This document shows positions 36,736-48,118 of a stretch of 64,000 nucleotides of DNA, piece after piece. The number at the start of each line of letters is the position of its first letter. Positions within the stretch are counted from its first letter, which is position 1. This DNA is from Oreocharis arfaki. Lineage: Eukaryota; Chordata; Aves; Passeriformes; Paramythiidae. The translations under genes and the position numbers were made by a program. The stretch covers positions 1 to 64,000 of the forward strand of contig VZRR01008009.1 in the NCBI GenBank assembly GCA_013398015.1, in the 5' to 3' direction. The notes below the pieces were generated by a model that saw only the letters and a program-made list of their open reading frames with translations, ran no database searches and was not told the origin of the DNA.

Positions 36736-36891
36736 AGGATCTGGAACTATCTATCTCTCTATCTATCCATCTATCTATTTATCTANCAGGATCTGGAACT
36801 ATCTATCTATCTATCTATCCATCTATCTATTTATCTATGTATCATCCATCCATCCATCCATCCATCCATCCATCCATCCATCCATCCATCG
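36736..36891 (+). repeat. Tetranucleotide microsatellite with assembly seam
   Basis: An ATCT-type tract (about 36746-36837) is followed by about 12 ATCC units (36842-36891). A single N at 36786 splits two 50-base copies (36736-36785 and 36788-36837), both beginning AGGATCTGGAACTATC and differing at one base. This pattern suggests two contig ends joined without merging their overlap. Confidence 0.9.
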
Positions 36892-38540
36892 TTACCAGTG
36901 TTAACTGGTGTTAATAAACCACTGCACAGCATTTCAGTATTTAGAACACTCAGTAGTGAGAGGTCAGATTTAAACACAAGCACGTTTCAAATGAAAAAAA
37001 ATGACCACCAAAGGTTGACTTCATGTTAGTCTCTCAGCTGGCTGCTGTCAGTGTGATGAACTAAGCAATTCCATTTTTTAATGCCATGTAAATGATAGCA
37101 CTGTGTTGTGATACATCAATTAAGTTCTTTGAATAAATTAATCAGAAAATTCTGTAAGGATGTTTCTTTGCTTTCTAAAGGGAAAAAACAGTAAACCCAA
37201 ACACATCCCCAGGCTTTGTGTTTATCTGGTGGTTTGTTTTCCTCTGGAGTTAATTCATGGGTTGGAATCTCCATGCATATATATTCACACATGTAAATAA
37301 GGAATGAAAGGCTTCACATTCTGTGTGAAAGGCTTCAGAACACTTCTCATAATTTAACTTAATAGATGCTAGCAACATGCCAACTAAATAAAGTGCCTTA
37401 CACACATTTAGATGAAGCATCAGTTTTGCAGCTGACTGACTACTGCTCCATTATTTCTACTAATTACATATTTATCTGCCTTAAGGAGCAGTTTTACTAT
37501 TGATTCAACTAGAAACAGCTTGCACAAAGCCAAAAATAAAGCAGCATTATGAAGTCAGACTTTTAGATGCAGATACAGGACCCAGTTAGCAGGGTATAAA
37601 GCAGCAGAGTCATGTAACTTCAGAAAGAGCTGCACCACCTTGTGTGATAACCAAAATTGTTTCATCTCAGGTTTTAACATAAAAGCACTGAAGTTGGTTA
37701 CAATCGGAGGAACTTACAAATAACACAGTGCATGTGAATGTCTTGCGGTCAATGTGAACACATCAGTGCTACACAAAAGAACAAGAGTCAGATTCACAAA
37801 TGCTGAGTATTGCTCAACGTGATATGAAGAGCTTGGGACCTCCAAAAGGGATCAATGCTGTGTTTTGAACAGACCCTAATTTCTCAAAAGTTATTAGACT
37901 CTTCTTTTTGCTTCAGTACTCACAGAATGATCTGAAATCAAATCTGGGTTATGCTTGAGTTTTGATATAGTGTGACCTGTGTTCAAACATTATGAGTCAA
38001 CATCCTTCCTAGCTAAGTCTGGATTGCTGCATCAAATTTACATCTTTTTGTATAATTTAAATCCTGAATTCCATTTATAGAAATTAAGTCATGATATTAA
38101 GTGCTTACAGCTTCTCAGGAGTGGCTCTGGCTAGCTGAGGAAATGAGTGCAATGTTTATCTGTTGCACAGAACTCTCAGATGCTGATTTTGCTCACCAAT
38201 CTCCAGGTATAACACAATTTCATTAACACACAAAAGGTGCATCCTGTCCTTTGTCTTCCCCAAGCAACCATACAAATCAAAAAAGAATGGAAAAAAGCAA
38301 ACATTATCATATGCCGTGGATCCAAATCTCACCTGGCATGGGCTAAGACATTGATGCTGAAAGTCTATGGAGTTTCACCGATTTATGCAAACAAAGAGAC
38401 TAGATGCTGAACTGCTGCTGTTTCAAAATATGTCCCTGTAATTTTCTCCAAGACTCAAAGCCCATAAGAGAACATCACAGCCAGGTCAGGCAGCAAAAGC
38501 TGAGGTCTTGCTGGTGACAAGCCTTTGGGAGGCTGCCTTA
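36892..38540. other. Gene-free stretch
   Basis: AT-rich sequence with no gene, RNA gene or transposon recognised. A small direct duplication of GTGAAAGGCTTCA-like sequence occurs at about 37304-37337. Confidence 0.6.
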
Positions 38541-38542
38541 GA

Positions 38543-38779
38543 GTGTGTTTTTCTCTTTCTTCCTTTCTTTCTTTATTTTCTTTCTTTCTTTCTTTCCTTC
38601 CTTCTTTCTTTCCTTCTTTCCTTCTTTCATTTTCTTTCTTTCTTTCTCTCTTTCTCTTTTTTTCTCTCTTTCTTTCTCTTTCTCTCTTCCTCTCTTCTTC
38701 TCTCTCTTTCTCAGTCTTTCTTTCTTTTTTCTTTTTTCTTTTTTTCTCTCTTTCTCTCTCTCTCTTTCTTTCTTTCTTG
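38543..38779 (+). repeat. Long TTTC/CT polypyrimidine tract
   Basis: About 235 bases almost entirely of T and C on the + strand (TTTC units interrupted by TTCC and CTCT). It produces spurious lysine/glutamate/arginine-rich frames on one strand and phenylalanine/serine-rich frames on the other. Long homopurine-homopyrimidine stretches with mirror symmetry can adopt triplex (H-DNA) structure. Confidence 0.95.
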
Positions 38780-41700
38780 TAATTAATGTATGTGTTTAGG
38801 GATTTTGACATCTAGCATATGAAAGGTATTTATGTGATTACTGTGTGCAAAAGGAGAAAAGGTGTATATTGCATGTAGTGCTGAAAGTGTATGCTACACG
38901 TGTAAATGTCCATACATGCTATGCATTTTCAGGAGGACACAGGAGTGCTTCTTCTGGAATAATGAAGAGAGCAGTAGATGATTGGGGAGGTGAAAAAGTC
39001 ACCCCATCCCCTTGCAAAACCAAGCATTGTCTGTACTGCAGGCTGGCAAATAATAAGCATTAATGCCCTTAAACAATGTGTGCTTGAAGAAAAGGGATGG
39101 ATGTATTGAGGGAGGGGAGATTTGTAAATATTGCCCGCAAATCATTCAGTGCTGCTTTCACAGTGCAGCACTAAAGACAGACTAAATTAGCAGTCCACTT
39201 CCCCCACTCTCCTTCCCACTCAAGTCATGTCTGTTTACCCTCAGTAATGACAAAATGTAGACAACTGTCTGCTAGGACTGTGGTGACATTGGCACACACA
39301 TACCAGACAAGCAGAATGTTGTGGGAAACAGAGATTGAAGCATCTTGATATACGAGAAACAATTATCATGGGAATTGTTGTTTCTCAATGCAACAGCTAT
39401 AATAAATAGTTGCCATATGCTAAGCACAGATGCCTCCTTGAAAAGCAGCCCTGTGATGGCACAGCCCATGTTCTCCAGAGTCTGGGGCTTTGATGAAATG
39501 ACTGGATTTTTGCAAGAAGAGCTGCTGCCCCAGAGAAAGGTATCTCAAGCCACTGAAGTGCTTAAGGGTAAAATAAAAGGGCAAAGTAGCAGCTTCGCGT
39601 TTTGCATGTGGGTTTTGCAGCGGAATCTGAAGCTGATTCCTTCCGTCAGGTGAGAGAACTGGGATGCCTCTCAGTAACGTGATTTCCACCTCTCCTTGCT
39701 TCTCAGAAAACCAGATAAACGGAGAGGCACAGAAAACCTTTCTGAGGAAGAAGTACTGCCTGCACTATGCATGTATCAGAACTGCAAGAGGATTTGGTGC
39801 ACAGCAGGGGTCTTAGGCTTTGTTTGATTTCTGGACTTAAGGGTGGAATGCTTCATATGCATACATGTGTGCAGACACACACACACACAAGCAGGTATGC
39901 ACATATGCAAGCATGCGTGTATCTGCACCCACATATATCACAAGACTGTTCTCCCAATCCAGACAGAAAATGTTATTTTTGTAGCAGAGGAAGATAAAGA
40001 AGCAAAGGGAAGATGATGAGCTTCTTCCACCAATTTCACTAATACGTCACAGGAGACTTCTGCTGTTCAATACAGAAAGAAAAACAACCCAAAAAAGCTA
40101 ACAGGTAAAGATAAACCAGGCAGTGTGACTTGCACAGTGTTCTGTTGAGGCTGTCAGAACTGATGCTATTCTATCACCACTCCCTACTTTGCATCTTTTT
40201 AGATCCCAGGTTCTTTAAAACTGTATCTTCCTTGCATTCACAAAACCCTGCAGGCACATTCCCAGCCTTTCCCCCAGCTCAATGCAAAAACTAGATTGTT
40301 TAGGTGCCCAAGAAGAGCCCAGCCCCCAGGCCATTCAGAGTCTGAAGGCAGCTAGCTACCAGTTTATAGTGACACTCAGAAGGTTAGATTCTTCCAAAAA
40401 AAACCAAACAAAAAAAATCTTATCTTTATAATAATTAGGCATCAAAAACCTAAAAATAACCCCTGCCTCTGTATCCTTCAGGTTTTACAGCACTCAGCAG
40501 TCTCAACCCTTGCACTGTGCTACAAACAACTACTAAAAGCTTCTACTTCTTCACTTGTGCTAAAATGGAATTACAGCCTCAATCTGGGCATCCAGGCGTT
40601 ATTGTAACAGAAACATCTGTTTAACACTTGGGTCTTCCCTGCCGGGACACACAAGACCTGACCCTCCAACAGGTTCCACTAAGTGAGAAAAGTGGATGAA
40701 AATCGAAACCTGCCAATGATGGGGGGTGTGTGTTTTTGTGTGTGTCACTTTAAGGACATGGCAGGGCATATATTTGGAAAGCCAGCTGTAAACCCCTTAG
40801 ATAGGCTTTGGAAAAAGCCAACCCATCGTGCACAGCAGATGCTGGCTTCATAAATGTCACAGAAGGCAATGATGTAACCTGCTGTACTGTTTGGCTGACA
40901 TAATTTATGTGAGCTATCATACAGAATGCTAATAGTGTTTAAAATTTATTTTTTAAAAGTGTCAGCCAAACTAAGAAATGCATTATAAAAATATCAGCTA
41001 GTTCTTAATTTCTCATATGATTAACACAACAGTGTTTTACAGCTGTGAGGAATTTCCAATAACTTTTCACATTTTTCATTCATGCATTCCCTTTTAAGCA
41101 GAAACTTTCTTTTATCTGAATTCAGTTGTATGCTTTGCTAAGAACTGTTACATCAACAATACCAGGAACTTCCTTATTATTATCCTATTTATGCCAAGGA
41201 TTCTGATTGCTACCCCCCACTCCCATCTCAAATTTAAAGGAAAATGGAAAACTGTTAAGGAAAATTAAACCCTGCCGAGTGGTTGCTATGCATTTTGAAT
41301 AGCCCTTTTGTGCATGTATTATACATACATACATACTACATGAACCTTTTATTGGCTAAATTTGTATCTAGTGTATGTTTATTAAACAGCCAAAAAAAAA
41401 GGCACTGTGAAGAGGCTGCCTGTTTTCAGCTCTTACTGGATTTGCAACAACACAAGGTAGCCGAATAAAGGACAAATGCCGAAGTGTTAAAGATCCCTTT
41501 TTTTAGCATATGAAGACTTTACAGCTTCACACTTGGAGTTCTCAGAAGTGCCTCTGCTTCCACAATCTTTTTGAGCTTTTACTTAAGCCTGTCAAACTTT
41601 CTTTTTTTTTAAAAAGCTGACCTATTGGTCATTAAAAACAACAAAAACAACAACAAAAAATAAACACCAAGATTTTTCCCACCAGCCTTTCTATTAGCCT

Positions 41701-44700
41701 ACTGAAGACACCATACAATGATGACAACATCCATACACAGGCTATTTTAACTCTGTGAATTCCACAGCACTGCTTTATGTGAGGGACTCACAGACTCAGA
41801 CCACATGGCTGCAGCTGGCTGGTGACAGAGCAGCATTTTCAGTCTCTCAGGGCTGAAGAGAAGGAATTAAGTTCAACACTGGCACTAGAGTCTGCTTGTC
41901 TTTAGACCTAGGGTTGGAGGCATTTTGCGGTCCTTACTTTAACCTTCTCTTTACAACATTTCTATGGAAAGCAAGGGAAGTGCCAGCTGGAGCAAGAACC
42001 CCATTGGATTCAGCCTACAGGTAATGCTGTGCAAAACAAACTTTGCTGAAATGAGGCTGCCCTTGACAAGTGTGGCACAAGGAAGGAGTTTAGCCTATGA
42101 AGTGCTACCCAACAGTTCAGGGCAACACCTGCAAAAGAGAACTGAAACCATGTGAATAAGATGGAGAAGTTCAGTTACTACAAATTTGGCCGGAATTTAG
42201 CTGCAATGTGCAAGTTGGCACTTGCCAGCTGTGAAAAGCAACAGAAGAAAGAGTCAGGACCCTGGCTTTACAGTCTGTTTGAAGGAGAAGTTCAGGCACA
42301 TCAAACAGTATCTATGACGGACCCGAACTGTGTTCGTAGAAGACAGGAAGCATTCCTCCTCTTTTAGCCCATGCTCATTAAGGAGGGCAATTTCCTTCTG
42401 CTTCCTCTGGATGAGAAGGCTTGCTCTGGAGGTATTTGCAAGTGAAAAATCTGACACTCAGATGAAGGGAAGGGTTAGAAAACCAGTAGCTGGTTAATGA
42501 CAAGAGGCATCTGCTCCTGAGTGTTGGTGCACGGTGGTGTGCATGAGAGGAGTGACACAAAGTGCTCTTCAGAACAGATCCCGTTGAACAGAACAACACT
42601 CATCTGCTGAGTTACACATTTTGCCAAGCCCTGCTAGCAGGAGCCCTGCCCCAGCCTCCCTGCACAGATGTCCCTGCACAGAACACATTGATGAATCAGC
42701 AACACACAGTACTCCCAATACACAGCCTCAGGACCCAAGAGTTGGAGTTTTCAGAAAATGTACGTCTCTAAACCATTTCCATATTTCTTCTTATGAGCTC
42801 AGGTGGCAGTATGTTTACAAGTAGTATTACTGGACACTGTCTGCAAGGAATTCTCCAGGAGTGTCTTGAGCTTGAACTGTAAATGTAAAGCAGTGTCTCC
42901 ACCATTTCTCAGCCTCAGCAATGACTTGGAGCACACCCTGCTCCAAGTGTTCCCTGAGCTGCAGCAGCTGTGGGGCAAGAGAGCCATCACACCCATGTCT
43001 CACCAGCCACGGGTTGCCATGAAAGGGACGAGTATGAGTGGCACCAACAAGTCCCACTGTGGTCCAAATGCTGCCACAATGGAAATATTGAGGGAACAAA
43101 GGGCTGAAAAAAGACAAGTGCAAAATGTTACTCTTCGCTCCTGCCATAGTGCTTCTCTACAGCCAAACAATTTTGACATTTATTCCATCATCTCCAAGCA
43201 CCTCAGATGATTTATTTCAGTAACATCTCTATTTTTTTGTGGCAGATCAGATCTCAAATATTGTCACACACCCTATTGCCAGCAGTTACCTCATAGCCCT
43301 GCTCTGAATGGGGGCTATTGCAGCAATCCTGAGGGACACCTCCTGCCCATGTTGCTCACTCGACTTGCAGGGCTCCCTTTCTTTCACCTCCTCTGTCCCA
43401 GTGACTAATTTCTGATGGACAGTGAGGCCTCCGGGGAGCATGGCTCAGCCTGCTTGGTGCAGTAGCTTTTGTTAGCTCTGCTTTCTGACACATCTAATTC
43501 AGGGCAGTCTCTTAAGCTTTGGGCTGGAGTGTCAAAAGTTCCTGTAGTGGGATCTTCATCTGGGACACTCTTAAATGCCTTGTTTTCCCTTTTCCTTTTG
43601 CTTGGGCATTGTTCTTTTTGGTTTGCATGTGGCTAAATTCTCAAGTTGACAGCAGTTACTGAGTATGGAGGTAACTTCAATTACTTCTTTCATGGTGAGA
43701 AATTCCTCCTATTTTCCTCAGCTCTGCTTTGCATAGACTGAGTGGTTGCTTTGGCTAATTACCTTAATTGTTCTGCTCTAAGACAGATATCGTACCTGTG
43801 TTTGACTCTCAGGTTTTCCAAGGCATGGGGAAAAAAAAAAGTCAAGGATGACCAACGGTTTCAAGCATGCGGAGCATGTTCGAAATAGAACAAAACCTCA
43901 CATTTGGAGACCTATGTCTATGTTATTGTACCTGCCTAAATTTTCAAAGGAAATAAGCTGTTAGAAAAAGTGACCTTCACATCAGATTCCTAATGGACAC
44001 ATCAGCAGATAAGAAATTGCCCAAAGCATCAAGGATTCACAACTGCAACAAAAGCACTAGGAGGATGGAATATTACTGCACAGAGATAAGAGCCTGATGT
44101 TTAACAACAATTTTAAGCCAAGTTTACAAGAAAAGAAAAAAGGCTTTTTCAATAATTTTGCTGCATATTTGCTCATCTTTATGTACACTCAACTCTCTTA
44201 ACGGCCTTCAAGCTAAGTGGCCACTCTCCACCAGGTTTGATGGAAGTTGAAATTATACTACAAGTTATTAAATTCCTACAAGTCTTATGTAAATACACTT
44301 GGGTTGACGAAGGTGGTCCTGTTTGAGGCCTCATTGAAGACAAGCCTCTAACAAATGCTAAAACTTATTACTAGGTGCAGGGAATCTGTATAGGAGACAT
44401 TACAAATTTCTCAGTGATGGGGAAAACCCTTGACTAGAGCCAACATTTTATTACACATCAGAGTATACAAACACAAAGGAGAAATCCTGCAGAAATCATG
44501 CTCCTCCAGGTCCTCTGGAGGAATTGCCATGAATTTTTTGCCTTAAATTTTTAGCTAATTTTCCTAGGTGGATGATTCTCAAGTTTCCCTGCCTTGCTCA
44601 TCATGGGCCTTTTAAAACCTCCAAACCAAAGTATAAATACAAAGCATTATACAGGCAGTCAATCCACCTTATTAATCAGATTATTTAGTCTTGTGTGTTT

Positions 44701-45848
44701 GTCCACTTGTTAAACCTACCATCCAAATGCAGGTGATCAAAGAAAGGCGAGTGGGAGAGCTGTATTAACAATGTTCTGCACAGGATGTTGCTTTCTGAGG
44801 GTAATATTTATTTCATTTGTGGCACTACCAAATACTGCTCTCTGGGTCTAATAAGGGCATTTTTAATGACATAAATTTTTGCCAAATATGTTGTTTTGTT
44901 AAAGATTAAATGCTTCCCAGGAACGTACCCATTTCAACAATTTTCTGGTCCAGATCTGCCTAGTCACTTTTTATTACAGAGACAGTAAAGAATTAATGGA
45001 AAGGTTTCAGTTTTCAAGAATATATATGTATGAAAATCCAGTAACAGGGGAGTCGTCTATCTGGTTCTAAAGGGGACACAGAAAAATAATAGTAATATCA
45101 GAAATTTATGTGAGTTGAATAAAGCAAAGCATTGAATGAAAGCAATTTGTTCTGGTGGAAATCCATCTTCACATTACTTTGCTGTTGTATCTTATTGAGC
45201 TGTCAAATACTGCCTTTTTGCTAAAATTTCACACCCTCTGCTCTGTGTGGTTAAGGGAAGTCAGGGATAGTGTAAAGAATATCTGTATTCTTCCTCCTAT
45301 TCCTGTTTGAGTGTTCTCTGAGGTGGAAATAGAGCACTTTTCTTAATCAATGCCTCTGGCAATTAAGTGGTATAATTCAAAGGGCCAAATTTTGAGTTAC
45401 GATGGATTTATTATATTTTATTTTTATATGAATCATCAGACTTTTCATGATCTCTTTGGTTTGGCTGATGTTACAGAACTTATCTGTGTGTTTTAGCAGT
45501 TTGATGACAAATTACTGCTGTCAATCTGGTTAGCTTTTCCTAGATGGCAGCCCAATAAATGAAAACTGAACGCCACGATGTCAGTTTTCACTATACGTGC
45601 GCTCATTCTATTTGTGTTTACATGATGGTGAACTTTGCTGCTGCCTCCTATACACATCTTTTATTGCAAATTTGTTACAACAGTCAAAGTAAGCAGCGGA
45701 GAGAGGAGGAGTCAATGTTTCTGAAACAACACAGAAAGTGCATACACTTCACACAATTTTGGAACGCCAAGCTCTAAGCTAAAGTCACATTTGACTGTTC
45801 ATTTGAAAATACTCTTCTGAAAGCTGCCTAAATCTGCATCCAGATTCT
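38780..45848. other. Gene-free intergenic tract
   Basis: No gene recognised. It includes a short CA run (about 39875-39889), a TACA repeat (about 41321-41337), an A/C-rich simple stretch (about 41636-41665) and a 12-bp inverted repeat (40889-40971, listed separately). The frames at 42803-43210 (plus) and 42827-43147 (minus) overlap each other and match nothing known. Confidence 0.55.
40889..40971. repeat. 12-bp perfect inverted repeat, 59-base loop
   Basis: GTTTGGCTGACA (40889-40900) is repeated in exact inverse at 40960-40971. Each arm contains a TTGGC nuclear-factor-1 half-site. The loop is AT-rich. It could be a paired binding site or a stem-loop; nothing decides between them. Confidence 0.8.
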
Positions 45849-45910
45849 GCTTCAGGATGCTGCCTGAGGCTTGAAGTGAATAAGCTTCAGGATGCTGCCT
45901 GAGGCTTGAA
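45849..45910 (+). repeat. Short tandem duplication, 35-base period
   Basis: A 27-base segment beginning GCTTCAGGATGCTGCC occurs at 45849-45875 and again, identically, at 45884-45910. It is a recent small tandem duplication just upstream of the decayed pseudogene region. Confidence 0.95.
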
Positions 45911-46980
45911 AAAAGTGAAGCATCACATATTCAGGATCATGAAAAGTATGAAAAACCATGGCCAAAACCAGAACTTTTGGAGTGTCATTGGGTCAAAGGG
46001 TTAAAGCAGCAATGGCTGCCAAGGGAGACACTTCTAGAAAAACAAAAAACCAGGATCCAAATAGTATGAATTTGTCTTCAAAAAGAAAAGAAGTACAAAA
46101 CTTAAAACCCACAGCCCGCCAAAATATTCCCCTCAGCTCAAATACTGGACAAGACAGAGGACGAGCAATTGCCTGCACAATGTGATACACCATGTGCTGA
46201 TGCACAAGTAAGGAACATTGCAAAGAACCAGGATCCTTGCCATTTTCAATAGAGAAACTGTGGCTGCAAGAGTTCACTAATTTCTGGTGATGTTGCTATT
46301 TTACTTTCAAGCAAAGGCAACCAAAACAACAGCACTGAAAAATACCAAATGGATAATCCAAATTTTGAATATTTCACAGGAAAACACCCTTTTGCATACC
46401 AAGTGATCTTTGCATTTTTCACGAAGTATCTTTGTCAATCCAGATATGATAACAACTTTTATCTCAAAACAAGAGTGGTTCTATTGAAAGAGAAAAAATA
46501 GAAACCAATAAATAATAGTTCAGCTGAGAAACAAAACCTTCGGGGCCCAAAGGACCAGGTTTGAAGGAGACACCAAGTATGTATCAGCCAGGGTGACAAA
46601 GGGAAAACAAATCACGTATCTAGACAACTTGTTGATGGATATGCTTGCCAAAGATAATTTAGTGCTGAACACAGAGCTGAAAGCAACCAAGTAAAAATCA
46701 ATAGGCATCCAAGTGGTGCTGCGTGGAGCAGTTTTACAGAGGACAGCAGACATCAAAGTACGCAGTGAGAGTGAGCTGTGACCTTTTCAGTCCTCAGAAC
46801 TGAATTAAGTCGAACGCACATGGCTTCTTCATACAATGCTAACAGGATAGAAGGAAGACTTAAGCCCATCAGCAAGAACAGAGCAACGGATAAACCTCTT
46901 TGACTAAGACTTAGTTTATTTAGTCAGATGGGAAAAAAAAAAGCAATCCACCAAAGCCCCCCTGAAACCATCACTATCCC
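45911..46980 (+). other. Possible upstream part of the decayed pseudogene
   Basis: A 75-codon open frame at 45958-46185 begins MAKTRTFGVSLGQRV; I do not recognise it. The sequence from there to 46980 is A-rich, like the pseudogene that follows, and could be its more decayed N-terminal half, but I could not align any block with confidence. Confidence 0.25.
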
Positions 46981-47001
46981 ATCTGTCTGTGTTATCAACA
47001 A

Positions 47002-48118
47002 AGACTTGTCCAAAGGCTGAGTGGTGTTAACAAGGCATCTCTGCTCATTTGAACTATACAAAGGTGCAGAAAGTCATAAAGTTAAAACATTGTTAAGCAT
47101 TTACCAGACAATAACAACAAAAGGTACTGAGAAATCCAAGAGGATCCACTACCCGCAAATATTTCAAGGACACAACTGCAGGACATGAAATCCAAATTAG
47201 AGACAAATTTTTCTCTTGTCCCATCAGCAAGTCAAACCTCATGAAATTCTTTCTTTAAAGATGGGACATGTGTGTGTGTAAATCATGACAGTAAAGTACA
47301 TCTCAATTCCACTGTGATCCTCTCTTTCTTCCTAATCAGAGACCACCACAAGAAAACAGGAATTCTCAAAGAAGGAAGATGCGTGTTATACTGCACGCTC
47401 AAACAATGGGCAAAACCCAGCAGAATCATAGATCTTGGCTAATGCATGAGAAAGTCAGAAAACAGACACAAAGCATCCCTCACTGACAGTAATATAATAG
47501 CGAGCTCCCCCGGGACTGACGCATGCAGGGCACTGATTGGCCTGCACGTCTTCTGGGGATGCAGTGCTGTTGGTGTTTTTTTCAGACAAAGGAAAATGGG
47601 GAGCCCTAGAACTCATGTAAAGAAAATGCCATTATCAATATAACTTCTCAGTGTTTGGACAACCCTGGGAGCTTTCATCAGGCTTCTTTCAGAAATTACA
47701 AGAATTCACATGCCATCTGTTTGTCCCTAAAAGTGCAACAACTGATGCCATTATCAATCCTTCCCTGCCAAAAGGGATGAAATCGACTCCAGCCAGCTTC
47801 CCCCATGCAAAGATTGCTTATTCCAGCATGAACTGCATGCAAACCATTAAGCAGGAATTTGGAGATGATTCCTGCAATGTGAACCCACTCCACTGGATCC
47901 AGCAAGTTATGGCTGGACAACTGATGCCAAAGGGAATTTGGATGTTCAGTGGATGCCTGAATCATCATCACCCAAAACTGTCTTGAAGCTTATGAATTAC
48001 AGATGTGTAATGTCCATTCCTGCCAAATTGATGAATGCTTATGTATTAGTAATGGATTCACATGCACAGAGATATGCAAGTTCCAAGCTGCACCAAGTAA
48101 AAGACTGATGGTGAAAAG
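47002..48118 (+). pseudogene. Decayed transposon-borne PIN/FEN-like protein gene
   Basis: Broken copy of a large protein family found in many copies in fish, cnidarian, mollusc and insect genomes. I know it by motifs and not by a settled name. Blocks in order: LVQRLSGVNKA (47005-47037); KGTEKSKR (47119-47142); a segment with ISKSNLMKFF then stop and RW (about 47150-47264); NSQRRKMRVILHAQ (47361-47402), corresponding to a N-Q-E-E-A-D-T-R-LLHA block; IIASSPGTDA (47494-47523), corresponding to SSPDTDV; ALIGLHVFWGC (47530-47562), corresponding to HAFTGCD; QPWELSSGFFQKLQEFTC (47660 on); and a tail with CQIDECLC, NGFTCTEICK (48021-48080). The frame changes at least three times, stops occur (e.g. 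47641-47643), and the span between the TD and HVF blocks is mostly deleted. EEADTR, DTD and GCD resemble the acidic metal sites of FEN1/XPG nucleases (inference). The EEAD block reads RRKM and GCD reads GCS, so it is inactive. Homology was judged from memory of the family. Confidence 0.65.

Noticed and set aside
38455..38811. Long lysine/glutamate/arginine-rich frame on the minus strand and F/S/L-rich frames on the + strand
   Set aside because: They are translations of the TTTC/CT simple repeat; all frames are open because the repeat lacks stops.
42803..43210. 135-codon + frame overlapped by a 106-codon minus frame
   Set aside because: Mutually overlapping frames with no recognisable motif; treated as chance.
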